DNA of 64,000 nt from Mesonia algae. GTDB taxonomy: Bacteria > Bacteroidota > Bacteroidia > Flavobacteriales > Flavobacteriaceae. Each line of letters begins with the position of its first letter. The first letter of the stretch is position 1. The stretch lies in NCBI RefSeq assembly GCF_003253545.1, contig NZ_QKYV01000002.1, forward strand, positions 62,001-126,000, written 5' to 3'. The notes under the pieces were generated by a model that was given only the letters and a program-made list of their open reading frames with translations, had not been told where the DNA came from and searched no databases. Below, piece after piece: positions 44,817 to 53,589 of this stretch. A program made the position numbers and the translations under genes.

Positions 44817-47113
44817 TGAGAGAGATCATGAAAATAAATTATTCTTTTGTTTTGATAACGTTTGTGACTGCAATAGTTCTTAGCTCTTGCGCGGTGAAAA
44901 AATTTATTCCAGAAGGAGAATACTTGTATCGTGGTGGGACAATAAAATTAGAAGATACTATAGGGATAAAAAACAAAACCGATTTACAATTAGAATTAGA
45001 TAACTTACTTTATCCGCAAGCGAATTCTAAGTTTTTAGGTCTTTATCCTGGATTACATTATTACTACAAAGGACAGCAAGAAAAACCTGGTTTTATAAAT
45101 AAGTTTTTAAATAAAAAGTTTGGTGAAGAGCCAGTATATTTATCAGATGTTGACGTTCCAAGCACAGAAGAAATTATAGAAAATCGATTAGAAAATAATG
45201 GATTTTTTAGTAGCAGAATTACTTCCGCCGTAGAGCGAGATAGCAGCGCAAAAACAGGAAAAACAATTTATGAAGTAACGCTTTCTCAGCCTTATAAGAT
45301 GGAAACTTTTACGGTAGAAAAGGACTCTGTAGATACTTTATCCTTAAAACTTTTGGAAGATATAGAATCATCTATGAAAGAAACGCTTATAGAAGATGAT
45401 ATGCGTTTTAATTTGACGAGTTTTAAAGCCGAAAGAGAACGAATTGATGATTATTTAAAGCAAAAAGGTTACTATAACTTCAATTCTAATTTTATCATTT
45501 TTGAAGCAGATACCAATCAATACGATAATAGAAAATACGATTTGTTTCTTCGCCTTAAAGGAGGTGTTCCAGAGAAATCTAAGGTTACCTATATCGTAGA
45601 TAAAGTAAGGGTTTATCCTAATGAGACATTAGCTTCTGAAAAAGAATTACAGGACACTGTAGTGTTTGACAGTTTGCATTATATACAAAAGGATAATTTT
45701 TTTAAGCCACATCGTATGGATCCGTATGTGTTATTGCAACCTGGCGAGAAGTATGATCCGTTGTTATCAAAATATACAAGTAGACGATTGTCTTCTATAG
45801 GGATTTATAAATATGTAAATATTCGATATAAAGAAAAAGATACCATTACCGATGAAAACGGATTTAGACATTTAGATGCTGAAATTCACCTTTCACCATT
45901 TAATAAGAGAACTTTAAGGGCAGAATTGCAAGGAGTTACTAAATCTAATAATTTTGCAGGTCCAGGTTTAGGACTCACTTACGTGAACCGAAATTTATTT
46001 AGAGGAGGAGAAATTTTAAGAATTACTGGAAGTTTTGCTTACGAACAACAATTTTCTAGTAGTGGTGACCAATCGGGGCTACGTAGCTTGCAATTAGGCT
46101 TAGGGTCTTCGTTGACATTTCCTAGACTTTTATTTCCTATAGATTTAAATAATAGGTTTAAATATTCCATTCCGCAAACTCAAATTAAAGCTGGGATAGA
46201 TTACTTAGACCGAAGTCAATTATACTCATTAAATTCATTTTCAACCTCCTTTGGTTATATTTGGAAGGCAAATAGGTTCGTTACTCACCAACTAAACCCT
46301 ATTAATATAAACTATGTGAAATTGGGCAATACAACCGATGAATTTGATGAAATACTAAATGAGAACCCTTTTCTAAGACGTAGCTTTGAGCAACAATTTA
46401 TCGCAGGCTTAACCTATAGTTTTACGTATAACGAATTAGTAGATGCTTCAAAAAAAGGTAGTTTTTATTTCAATTTTAATTTTGACATTGCAGGTAATAC
46501 TATCGATTTGTTTGCAAAAGAAAACAGTGAAGGTGATAAAACTTTTTTAGGACTTAAATATGCTCAATACGCTAAAGCGGATATAGATTTACGTTACCAT
46601 TATAAAATAGGAACTAATGGAGATGTACTTATAGGACGACTTTTTGGCGGACTTGGTTTGCCTTATGGAAACTCCAAATCTTTACCCTTTGTAAAGCAAT
46701 ACTTTTCTGGAGGACCATATAGTGTAAGAGCTTTTAATATACGTTCATTAGGACCAGGAACTTATCAGCCAGAAGAAGAGGGCGTAGATTCTTATTACGA
46801 TCAGGCGGGAGATATACGTTTAGAAGCAAATATAGAATACAGATTTCCTTTATTTACGTATTTGAACGGAGCTGTTTTTGCCGATGCAGGAAATGTGTGG
46901 TTAACCGAAGAAAATGAAGCTTTACCAGGAGGAAAATTCTCGAGTAGTTTTTCAGACGAATTGGGAATAGGAACAGGAGTAGGTCTTAGAGTTGATATTC
47001 AGGGGTTTGTAATTCGTTTTGATTTGGCATCACCATTAAAAAGACCAGCAAAGAAATGGGAGTTTGAATATGATAAACCAGTGTTTAATTTTGCCATAGG
47101 TTACCCTTTTTAA
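44816..47113 (+). CDS. TamL-type outer-membrane lipoprotein of the BamA/TamA (Omp85) family
   Basis: The 765-residue protein pairs with TamB. It has a lipoprotein signal (FVLITFVTAIVLSSC, Cys25), POTRA-like domains (about 100-330, DVPSTEEIIENRLENNGFFSSRI...) and a C-terminal beta barrel with the Omp85 signature GGPYSVRAFNIRSLGPG and the terminal NFAIGYPF. A lipid anchor on an Omp85 protein is the known Bacteroidota TamL arrangement. The ATG at 44816 overlaps the tamB stop; an internal ATG at 44828 would give a more typical signal peptide. The lipid anchor position is inferred from the lipobox. Confidence 0.9.
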   Translation: MREIMKINYSFVLITFVTAIVLSSCAVKKFIPEGEYLYRGGTIKLEDTIGIKNKTDLQLELDNLLYPQANSKFLGLYPGLHYYYKGQQEKPGFINKFLNKKFGEEPVYLSDVDVPSTEEIIENRLENNGFFSSRITSAVERDSSAKTGKTIYEVTLSQPYKMETFTVEKDSVDTLSLKLLEDIESSMKETLIEDDMRFNLTSFKAERERIDDYLKQKGYYNFNSNFIIFEADTNQYDNRKYDLFLRLKGGVPEKSKVTYIVDKVRVYPNETLASEKELQDTVVFDSLHYIQKDNFFKPHRMDPYVLLQPGEKYDPLLSKYTSRRLSSIGIYKYVNIRYKEKDTITDENGFRHLDAEIHLSPFNKRTLRAELQGVTKSNNFAGPGLGLTYVNRNLFRGGEILRITGSFAYEQQFSSSGDQSGLRSLQLGLGSSLTFPRLLFPIDLNNRFKYSIPQTQIKAGIDYLDRSQLYSLNSFSTSFGYIWKANRFVTHQLNPININYVKLGNTTDEFDEILNENPFLRRSFEQQFIAGLTYSFTYNELVDASKKGSFYFNFNFDIAGNTIDLFAKENSEGDKTFLGLKYAQYAKADIDLRYHYKIGTNGDVLIGRLFGGLGLPYGNSKSLPFVKQYFSGGPYSVRAFNIRSLGPGTYQPEEEGVDSYYDQAGDIRLEANIEYRFPLFTYLNGAVFADAGNVWLTEENEALPGGKFSSSFSDELGIGTGVGLRVDIQGFVIRFDLASPLKRPAKKWEFEYDKPVFNFAIGYPF

Positions 47114-47138
47114 TAATTTATAAAAAAAGACTTCTAAA

Positions 47139-47750
47139 ATGAAAGCTAATTTAAAATCTCATTGGGAAAATGTTTATAAAACTAAAACGCCTCAAGAAGT
47201 AAGCTGGACACAAAAAACACCAACAGCTTCTTTAGAATTGATCCAATCTTTTTCTTTAAGCAAAAAAGCTAAGATTATTGATGTAGGAGGTGGGGATAGT
47301 AATTTAGTAGATCACCTGTTGGAAAATGGTTATGAGAATATTACAGTTTTAGATATTTCTGCGAAAGCAATAGAAAGCGCTAAAATAAGATTAGGAACTA
47401 AAGCGGAAAAAGTAAATTGGATAGTGTGTGATATATTAGATTTTAAGCCTAATACTACTTTTGATATTTGGCATGACAGAGCAGCTTTTCATTTTTTAAC
47501 TACTAACGAGCAAACTAGTAAATATATAGATTTGGTATCTAGGTATGTAGAAAACTATTTAGTTTTAGGTACATTTTCTAAAAATGGTCCGCAAAAATGT
47601 AGCGGATTAGAAATTAAACAATACTCTGAAGAAACGCTCACCAATAAGTTTAAAAGCAATTTTAATAAAATAGCTTGCTTTACGGAAGATCACATGACTC
47701 CATTTAAAACCACTCAAAATTTCTTATTTTGTAGTTTTAAGAAAGTTTAG
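47139..47750 (+). CDS. Class I SAM-dependent methyltransferase
   Basis: A 203-residue methyltransferase with the Rossmann motif KIIDVGGGDSNLVDHLLENG, the acidic LDIS at the end of strand 2, and WHDRAAFHFLTTN (a loop common in the Tellurite/thiopurine-like methyltransferase group). The substrate is unknown. It follows tamL by 25 bp on the same strand. A 187-bp gap follows with a small inverted repeat (about 47793-47828) and no gene. Confidence 0.8.
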   Translation: MKANLKSHWENVYKTKTPQEVSWTQKTPTASLELIQSFSLSKKAKIIDVGGGDSNLVDHLLENGYENITVLDISAKAIESAKIRLGTKAEKVNWIVCDILDFKPNTTFDIWHDRAAFHFLTTNEQTSKYIDLVSRYVENYLVLGTFSKNGPQKCSGLEIKQYSEETLTNKFKSNFNKIACFTEDHMTPFKTTQNFLFCSFKKV

Positions 47751-47936
47751 TTTCAGTCCCAGTTAAACTTTTTTCTTTTCTTTATAAAAACCTTTCTTAC
47801 CATGTCGTGGTAGCATTCGTTTGTGGTAAAATAAATGATTTTTGACCATTGTGTCGAAATCTTTTTTTTTAGAATTTTAAATTATATTATTATAACTTTA
47901 GTTGGTTAGAGTATACTTCAACTGGTTTTCATGATC

Positions 47937-49784
47937 TTAACTATTTCCAACTCTACTACTACCAATTTTCAAATCATCTACAAGGAGTTTTTCTTGCTGG
48001 GCTATTTCTTCTTTTGCTTTAAAAATATATTCTTTTCCATTTTTTGGAGTCGTTGCCAAACGTTTTAGGCTACGAACATCAAGATTAATAAATTTTGTAG
48101 CTTGATCATGAGTTGCATCTCTGTCAAATCCCATAAAATGGAGTACATCACTAGCCATTTTTACCGATGTGTCTAATGATTCTCGGTAAATATGTTCGAC
48201 ACCTATATTATGTAAATCATAAGCATCATAACGGTTTCTTGCTCGAACTAATAATTTTACATGTGGATATTTATCTTTCACTTTCTTTACAATACCAAGA
48301 GCTACATCGGGATTATCAATAGCACAGATTAAATAATCGGCTTCAGCAATTCCTGCAGATTCTAATAAATCCATTCTGGAAGCATCTCCGTAAAATACTT
48401 CAAACCCCATTTTCCTTAAAAAATCTACTCTATTTGAGTCTATATCCAGTACAGTTGTAGATATACCGTGCGCCCGTAGAAACCTTCCTATAGTACTTCC
48501 AAAATGACCAAAACCAACTAAGATGGTTTTGTTGTTTACTTGAATGTCGTCCATGGGTTTATTTTCAGATTCCTTCGTACCAATCTTGGGTAAACATAGG
48601 TGTTCATTTATTATCCAAAGAATAGGAGTAAGTGTCATGGTAAGAGCTGTGACAACCAACAGGATATCTAATTGTTCCTTTTCAAAAATATTTAGTTGAA
48701 AGGCAAAGGAAAGCAAAACAAAAGCAAATTCTCCAATTTGAGCTAACCCTACCATAAGCAATAAACGCTGGTCGATCTTCATTTTAAAAATGATTCCTAT
48801 AATAAAAAGGACAATGGCTTTAATTAAAATTACTGAAATTACGAGTCCCGAAATTAAAAGTGGGTTCTCTTCTATGACTGCAAAATTAATCGAAGCTCCA
48901 ACTGCCATAAAAAATAAGCCTAGAAGTAAATCTTTAAAAGGATCTAATGTGCTTTCTAATTCGTGTTTAAATTCGCTCGTTGCTAAAACTACACCTCCCA
49001 AAAAAGCTCCTAATGCTGGACTTAAACCTACTAACTCCATTAAAAAAGAGATGCCAGCCACGATTAATAATGCTGATGCGACTAACAGCTCACGAACTTT
49101 AGATTTAGCAACAATCCGTAACATGGGTACTACTAAAAATCTACCCGCTACAATAATGAGTATGATTGATGAAACGATACTTAAAGCTTGCCAGCCTAAA
49201 GGTAAGTTTTCAAGAAAACTTGTGTGAGAGTTATGTCCGTTTGTTTCAACTGTAGCGCCATCTGAAAGATTGGATAAAAGAGGCAAAACGGCCAACATCA
49301 CAATAACAATAATATCTTGAAACAATAGAATTGAAAAGGAAGATGTCCCGTAGGTGGTTTGCATTAACCCTTTTTCTTTATTGGTTTGTAAGGTAATTGC
49401 TGTAGATGATAGAGCCACAGCCATGGCAACTGTTAATGAAAGTTTCCATTCAATATCAAAACCGTATAAGATAGCAAAGGTGAGTGCTATGGTTCCAAAC
49501 ACCTGTATGCTCCCCATGCCTAAAACGATTTTTCGCATTTGCCAAAAACTCTTAGGTTTTATTTCTAACCCAATAATAAAAAGCATCATTACGACTCCAA
49601 ATTCAGCAAATTCTAAAATATCTTCACCTTCTTGACCTACGAAGCCTAAAATAAACGGACCGAGTAACATTCCTGCCATTAAATAACCAATAACAGAACT
49701 TAAGCCAAAACGTTTAGCAATAGGTACGCATAGTATTGCTCCCGCTAGAAATACAATAGATTGAAAAAGGATGCTACCAGTCAT
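47937..49784 (-). CDS. Cation:proton antiporter of the KefC/CPA2 type
   Basis: The 615-residue protein has about 12 membrane segments of the Na+/H+ exchanger domain (ILFQSIVFLAGAILCVPIAKRFGLSSVIGYLMAGMLLGP) and a C-terminal RCK_N/TrkA-N domain (KTILVGFGHFGSTIGRFLRAHG) followed by FRAHG-type conserved residues. KefC-type systems exchange K+ for H+ and are gated by ligands binding to the RCK domain, often glutathione adducts. No KefF/G partner gene is here. The tail ends KIGSSRVGNS. It is 51 bp after the AraC gene on the same strand, so they may be co-transcribed. Confidence 0.9.
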   Translation of the reverse strand: MTGSILFQSIVFLAGAILCVPIAKRFGLSSVIGYLMAGMLLGPFILGFVGQEGEDILEFAEFGVVMMLFIIGLEIKPKSFWQMRKIVLGMGSIQVFGTIALTFAILYGFDIEWKLSLTVAMAVALSSTAITLQTNKEKGLMQTTYGTSSFSILLFQDIIVIVMLAVLPLLSNLSDGATVETNGHNSHTSFLENLPLGWQALSIVSSIILIIVAGRFLVVPMLRIVAKSKVRELLVASALLIVAGISFLMELVGLSPALGAFLGGVVLATSEFKHELESTLDPFKDLLLGLFFMAVGASINFAVIEENPLLISGLVISVILIKAIVLFIIGIIFKMKIDQRLLLMVGLAQIGEFAFVLLSFAFQLNIFEKEQLDILLVVTALTMTLTPILWIINEHLCLPKIGTKESENKPMDDIQVNNKTILVGFGHFGSTIGRFLRAHGISTTVLDIDSNRVDFLRKMGFEVFYGDASRMDLLESAGIAEADYLICAIDNPDVALGIVKKVKDKYPHVKLLVRARNRYDAYDLHNIGVEHIYRESLDTSVKMASDVLHFMGFDRDATHDQATKFINLDVRSLKRLATTPKNGKEYIFKAKEEIAQQEKLLVDDLKIGSSRVGNS

Positions 49785-49835
49785 AATGAGTAATTGAGTT
49801 TTTAATTCTTTTAGTTAACTTCTTAATACTTCTTT

Positions 49836-50723
49836 TTATGAGGTTGTACACTCAGCACGTTTTAAGAGCATATATTCTCCATTGCTTTTAAAATCACGAA
49901 CAGACTGTCCTACATGACGTTTAAAAGTTTTAGATAAATGACTAACATCAGTAAATCCTAACTCGTCAGCGATTTCAGTAAGAGTATAATCAGAATTTAG
50001 AAGGCGTATTTCTACTAACCTTAATTTAGCTTTTATAATATATTCCCGTAAAGATATCCCAACCTGTTTTCTAAAAAACTCACTTACATAAGTAGGTGAC
50101 ATAGAAAACTCATCTGCTAAGTGTTCTACTTTTAAAAGATCTGTTTTATGAATGTTCTCACTTATATAGGTTAACATTTTAGTGGCTCTATCATTGCTGT
50201 TTTTCTTAGCAACTTCATAATGACTACTTTTTTTTATATTCCGAATTAAAATTTCCAGAATACTAGTCATTAAGCTAGAAACTAGTGATATAGATTCCTC
50301 TCCATAATTTCGTGATTCCTGCAATATCATAGCTATTAACCTTTTTAAATGCTGTCTATCAATATCATTATTAATCACATCCCCAGGAAGTTGATTATAA
50401 TTAGAAAGAATATAAGCAGCTTCATTAAACCACTCAGATCTATTTACAGCAAGTCGATTTGAATTTTTAAAAAAGGCATCAGTAAATTTTAAAAACACAA
50501 ATTTGGAAGTTGATTCAATATTAAAAGAATGACACCTTAGTGGTGGAAGTAAAAATATATTTCCTTCCTCATAAGGATGAAAATTATAATTGATACATTG
50601 TGTACCATTGCCTTCCTTAATTAGAACTAGTTCGAAAAAATTATTTTTTACAGGACGCTGCTTCCATTCAGATAATTTTAATTCTTGTATTTCAAAAGGT
50701 TTTTGAGCTTCTAATATTTGCAT
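49836..50723 (-). CDS. AraC-family regulator
   Basis: A 295-residue cupin-plus-HTH regulator (N-terminal cupin with FHPYEEGNIFLLPPLRCHSF, C-terminal double HTH TYVSEFFRKQVGISLREYI and SHLSKTFKRHVGQSVRDFKS). Starting at the ATG at 50723 keeps the promoter box TAGTTTTG (50742-50749 on the minus strand) outside the frame; a longer frame from a TTG at 50744 would overlap it. It is divergent from a nitroreductase whose upstream region has a 21-bp spaced direct repeat typical of AraC binding. The ligand is unknown. Confidence 0.88.
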   Translation of the reverse strand: MQILEAQKPFEIQELKLSEWKQRPVKNNFFELVLIKEGNGTQCINYNFHPYEEGNIFLLPPLRCHSFNIESTSKFVFLKFTDAFFKNSNRLAVNRSEWFNEAAYILSNYNQLPGDVINNDIDRQHLKRLIAMILQESRNYGEESISLVSSLMTSILEILIRNIKKSSHYEVAKKNSNDRATKMLTYISENIHKTDLLKVEHLADEFSMSPTYVSEFFRKQVGISLREYIIKAKLRLVEIRLLNSDYTLTEIADELGFTDVSHLSKTFKRHVGQSVRDFKSNGEYMLLKRAECTTS

Positions 50724-50741
50724 TTCAGTCCATTTTAAGTC

Positions 50742-50749
50742 CAAAACTA
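50742..50749 (-). promoter_or_regulatory. -7 box of the AraC-family gene
   Basis: On the minus strand this reads TAGTTTTG, an exact TAnnTTTG, 18 bp before the ATG at 50723. It decides the start, since a longer frame would begin inside the box. Confidence 0.5.
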
Positions 50750-50795
50750 TATAAAAAAAAGTTAAGGTTATTTATTTTTAGATGAATAACCTCTA

Positions 50796-50824
50796 TTTGT
50801 ACATAAATACCCATTTTTTGTACA
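50796..50824 (+). promoter_or_regulatory. Direct-repeat AraC-type operator
   Basis: TTTGTACA occurs at 50796-50803 and 50817-50824, start to start 21 bp apart (two helical turns), the classical layout for AraC-family half-sites. The second half-site ends 24 bp before the -7 box of the nitroreductase gene, where the weak promoter lacks a -33 element, so an activator role fits. Confidence 0.6.
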
Positions 50825-50847
50825 AGATTACTACTTTAATATATACT

Positions 50848-50855
50848 TACTTTTG
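50848..50855 (+). promoter_or_regulatory. -7 box of the nitroreductase promoter
   Basis: TACTTTTG fits TAnnTTTG, 39 bp before the ATG at 50894. The sequence at the -33 position is not TTG. Confidence 0.5.
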
Positions 50856-50893
50856 TAATGAAAATTAAAACAACTTATTAAAAACACATACAA

Positions 50894-51553
50894 ATGAATT
50901 TAAAAGAAACATTAAACTGGAGATACACAACCAAGGAATATGATGCAAGCAAGAAAATATCTGATACAGATATGGCTGAAATCAAAAACTTATTGAGAAT
51001 GAGTCCTTCTAGTGTAAACTTACAACCTTGGCATTTTATCGTTGCTGAAACTGCAGCAGGTAAAGCACGTATGGCTAAAGGAACTCAGGGCTTTTTCAGT
51101 TTTAATGAACCTAAAGTTACCAATGCTTCAGCAGTAGTATTGTTTTGTGTAAAAACAGATGCTGATGATGCTTATTATCAACATATTGCCGATACCGAAG
51201 ATAAAAGCGGAAGATTTCCAAATGATGATGTTAAAAACCGGTTTTTAGGTGCTGTAAAAGCATTTACGGGTATTCATAAATACGATTTAAAAGATTTACA
51301 ACATTGGATGGAAAAGCAAGTGTACCTTAATATTGGTAGCTTTTTATTAGGAGTGGCTAGTTTAGGTTTAGATGCTACACCAATGGAGGGTATTGATGTA
51401 AAAGCTTTAGATGAAGAATTTGGGTTAAGAGAAAAAGGGTACACTTCATTAGTTGCTGTTTCTTTAGGATATAGAACGAAATCAGATTTTAATTCTACCG
51501 AAAAGACTCCTAAATCTAGATTAGCAGAAAGCGAAATTTTTACTGTGATTTAA
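50894..51553 (+). CDS. Nitroreductase-family NAD(P)H-dependent oxidoreductase
   Basis: A 219-residue NfsB-like enzyme: LNWRYTTKEYDASKKISDTD starts the family pattern, RMSPSSVNLQPWHF holds the FMN site, LQHWMEKQVYLNIGSFLLGVASLGLDATPMEGID the core and TSLVAVSLGYRTKSDF the end. Such enzymes reduce nitro compounds, flavins or quinones with NAD(P)H and FMN. It is divergent from an AraC regulator with an AraC-type direct repeat at its promoter, so that regulator probably controls it. Confidence 0.9.
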   Translation: MNLKETLNWRYTTKEYDASKKISDTDMAEIKNLLRMSPSSVNLQPWHFIVAETAAGKARMAKGTQGFFSFNEPKVTNASAVVLFCVKTDADDAYYQHIADTEDKSGRFPNDDVKNRFLGAVKAFTGIHKYDLKDLQHWMEKQVYLNIGSFLLGVASLGLDATPMEGIDVKALDEEFGLREKGYTSLVAVSLGYRTKSDFNSTEKTPKSRLAESEIFTVI

Positions 51554-51632
51554 TTGCTATCTATCATTAAACTTCAAAGTATGAAAAGATATGTTTAATT
51601 TACATTAATAATAATAATAACAACGACCGGCA

Positions 51633-52124
51633 TTTATAAGTGTGCAAACATTACTAGCATATTTTACAAAATCTGTAAATGAAGTAGTAACTCAAAATAA
51701 TGTAGAATGAGGATGGTTAAATCCGTTTCAAGGGGATAGGAATCCTGCTGTATGAAAATTTTTGGGAGACAGGACCAAAAATGATATAGCAGGATTTTTA
51801 GTGAAATTTAAAAAAGGATTTTCTTCGCTACCATACAGTCAGAACAATGGCTATCGTAATGTAGGTATAAAAGTAATGTTGAAACTACTTTTTTATGGAG
51901 AAGACTCAAGGAAAATTTATTGCGTGCAACATTTTTATGTGCCACTTGGTGTTGGGGTACATTTAGAAGCTTGGGGAATTCCTTCAGAAAAAATTACAGA
52001 AATGGATTGGTGGCAAGAAACGCAATTTGAAACTTTAAAATATAGTAAACGTTACTATGATTGTCCATTATTTACAAGAACCAACCTAAATAAAAATTAT
52101 TTGGTTGAATTTGAACACTTTTAA
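51633..52124 (+). pseudogene. Decayed UlaG-like metallo-beta-lactamase-fold hydrolase
   Basis: The stretch VPLGVGVHLEAWGIPSEKITEMDWWQETQFETLKYSKRYYDCPLFTRTNLNKN (about 51940-52100) is the C-terminal half of an UlaG-like metallo-hydrolase, whose normal form reads LGVGAHLExWG...ITELDWW and a HFSGR/ SGRGLFxRN region. Upstream, one frame reads NNVE-stop-GWLNPFQGDRNPAV-stop-KFLGDRTKNDIAGF, with TGA at 51708-51710 and 51765-51767 vicinity (51708 and about 51753), each where Trp (TGG) would fit. The HxHxDH zinc motif region is absent between SLPYSQNN and the VPLGVG part, so the gene has lost its core. An intact-looking reading frame of 120 codons from 51762 is only a remnant. Confidence 0.7.
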
Positions 52125-52325
52125 AAAGCTATTTTGCTTCATCAGAATTGGTATAAGAAGGATTGCCAAATATTATTCAGTTGATAAAATAATCTATTAT
52201 TTAAAGTTTTAATATTCTCAGCATTTCATTAAAATCTTCAAAAATAAAACCTTTATAAGTCCTCTGGAGTTTCGCATAGTTTAAATTAAAGTTCTCATAG
52301 TTATAAAATTTCGTTAGATGTTTTT
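52125..52325 (+). other. Intergenic stretch without a recognisable gene
   Basis: The 201 bases after the decayed hydrolase gene hold only AT-rich sequence; I see no open frame, hairpin or repeat of note. The ArsR operator begins at its right end. Confidence 0.6.
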
Positions 52326-52352
52326 ATATATCTAGATTTATAGATATATTTG
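52326..52352 (+). promoter_or_regulatory. ArsR operator overlapping the promoter
   Basis: The arms ATATATCTA (52326-52334) and TAGATATAT (52341-52349) are a 9-bp inverted repeat with a 6-base spacer. TATATTTG at 52345-52352, a -7 box, lies partly in the right arm and 4 bp before the start codon at 52357. Binding would block the promoter. The transcript would be almost leaderless. Confidence 0.6.
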
Positions 52353-52356
52353 ATCT

Positions 52357-52659
52357 ATGGATTTAAAACTTGCAACTGAAATAGGGAAATGTTTATCTAA
52401 CCAAACTAGATTTCAAATTATGGAATGGTTAAAAGAGCCAGAAAAGAATTTTCCTCCTCACGAATCATTAAGACATTTTGATGAAGGGGTTTGTGTAACC
52501 TATATTCAAGAGAAAGCAGGTTTATCTCAATCTACCATTTCAACTTATTTGACCAATATGGAGAAATGCGGACTTTTAATTTCTACTAGACATGGTAAAT
52601 GGTCTTATTTTAGAAGAAATGAAGAAACAATAAAGCAATTTGTAAAATACATAACCTAA
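52357..52659 (+). CDS. ArsR-type winged-helix regulator
   Basis: The 100-residue protein is an HTH_ArsR-like regulator: KLATEIGKCLSNQTRFQIMEWLKEP, then YIQEKAGLSQSTISTYLTNMEKCGLLISTRHGKWSYFRRNEETIKQF, the recognition helix and wing. It has Cys residues (Cys12, about Cys46 and Cys73) but no standard metal-binding CxC. It probably represses its own gene and the following small membrane protein, SDR and AraC-type genes (spacings 45, 10 and 2 bp). The inducer cannot be seen. Confidence 0.87.
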   Translation: MDLKLATEIGKCLSNQTRFQIMEWLKEPEKNFPPHESLRHFDEGVCVTYIQEKAGLSQSTISTYLTNMEKCGLLISTRHGKWSYFRRNEETIKQFVKYIT

Positions 52660-52704
52660 AAAAAATTTAAAAAAACATATCGACATATAGCAATATAACA
52701 AACT

Positions 52705-52974
52705 ATGAAATTATTAATTGATATTTTAGGATGGTCAGGCTCAAGCTTAATTATTTTCGCCTATGCGTTAACGCTTATAGAAAATAAAAAATACTTAACT
52801 TTTAGCAAATATTTGAATTTGCTGGGCGGAATATTCATTGCGATAAATTGTTATTATTATAATGCAATACCTCCCTTTGTTACCAATTTACTATGGAGCA
52901 TTATTGCCACGTTAACGATATATAAAACAAGAAAAAAGAAAATACACTGTAGTAAAAATAAATGTTTAACATAA
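52705..52974 (+). CDS. CBU_0592-like small membrane protein
   Basis: An 89-residue protein with three membrane segments (LLIDILGWSGSSLIIFAYALTLI; YLNLLGGIFIAINCYYY; VTNLLWSIIATLTIYK) resembling the CBU_0592 group. The C-terminus is basic with Cys (HCSKNKCLT). The role is unknown. It lies between the ArsR regulator and an SDR gene, 10 bp before the latter, so it is probably in that operon. Confidence 0.75.
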   Translation: MKLLIDILGWSGSSLIIFAYALTLIENKKYLTFSKYLNLLGGIFIAINCYYYNAIPPFVTNLLWSIIATLTIYKTRKKKIHCSKNKCLT

Positions 52975-52984
52975 TATATAAAGC

Positions 52985-53587
52985 ATGAAAATTTTAATTA
53001 TTGGAGGAAACGGAACTATTGGTAAAAAAGTAGTTTCAAATTTTAAAAATGAAGATGAAGTAATTATTGCTGGACGTACAAGCGGTGATGTTACAGTAGA
53101 TATTTCTAGTAGCGATTCTATAAAAGAAATGTTTGAAAAAACAGGTAAACTTGATGCTATAATCTGTATCGCAGGAGAAGCAAAATGGGCAAAGTTTAAT
53201 GACCTTACCGAAGAGGATTATTATATAGGCTTAAAGAGTAAACTTATGGGGCAAGTTAATTTAGTGAGAATAGGACAAAATTATTTAAACCCAAAAGGTT
53301 CTATTACGCTTACCACTGGAGTACTAGCCACTAATCCTGTTGTGCAAACTACAAGTGCTGCTATGGTAAATGGAGGAATTCACAGTTTTGTAAAAGCAGT
53401 TGTGCTAGAAATGGAAAACGGTATTAGAGTAAATGTAGTATCTTCAGATATGGTAGAGGATGCATATGAAAAATATAAAGACGTTTTTCCTGGCCATAAT
53501 CCTGTACCTATGAATAAAGTTGTTAATGCTTACATAAAAAGTGTAAAAGGAAGAGTAAATGGAGAAGTCATTCAAGTAAGTGCATAA
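52985..53587 (+). CDS. Short-chain dehydrogenase-like protein without the catalytic Tyr
   Basis: A 200-residue Rossmann protein: MKILIIGGNGTIGKKVVSNF, IICIAGEAKWAKFND in place of NNAG, then TTGVLATNPVVQTTSAAMVNGGIHSFVKAVVLEM. The YxxxK pair is replaced (AMVNGG...K, with no Tyr four residues before the Lys), so it is a member of an atypical SDR subfamily. Substrate and activity are unknown. It precedes the AraC gene by 2 bp. Confidence 0.83.
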   Translation: MKILIIGGNGTIGKKVVSNFKNEDEVIIAGRTSGDVTVDISSSDSIKEMFEKTGKLDAIICIAGEAKWAKFNDLTEEDYYIGLKSKLMGQVNLVRIGQNYLNPKGSITLTTGVLATNPVVQTTSAAMVNGGIHSFVKAVVLEMENGIRVNVVSSDMVEDAYEKYKDVFPGHNPVPMNKVVNAYIKSVKGRVNGEVIQVSA

Positions 53588-53589
53588 TA

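Noticed and set aside
51700-51760. Selenocysteine or recoded TGA in the 51.7-kb gene
   Set aside because: Two TGA codons at Trp-like sites and a missing zinc core point to gene decay; no SECIS-like hairpin is apparent.
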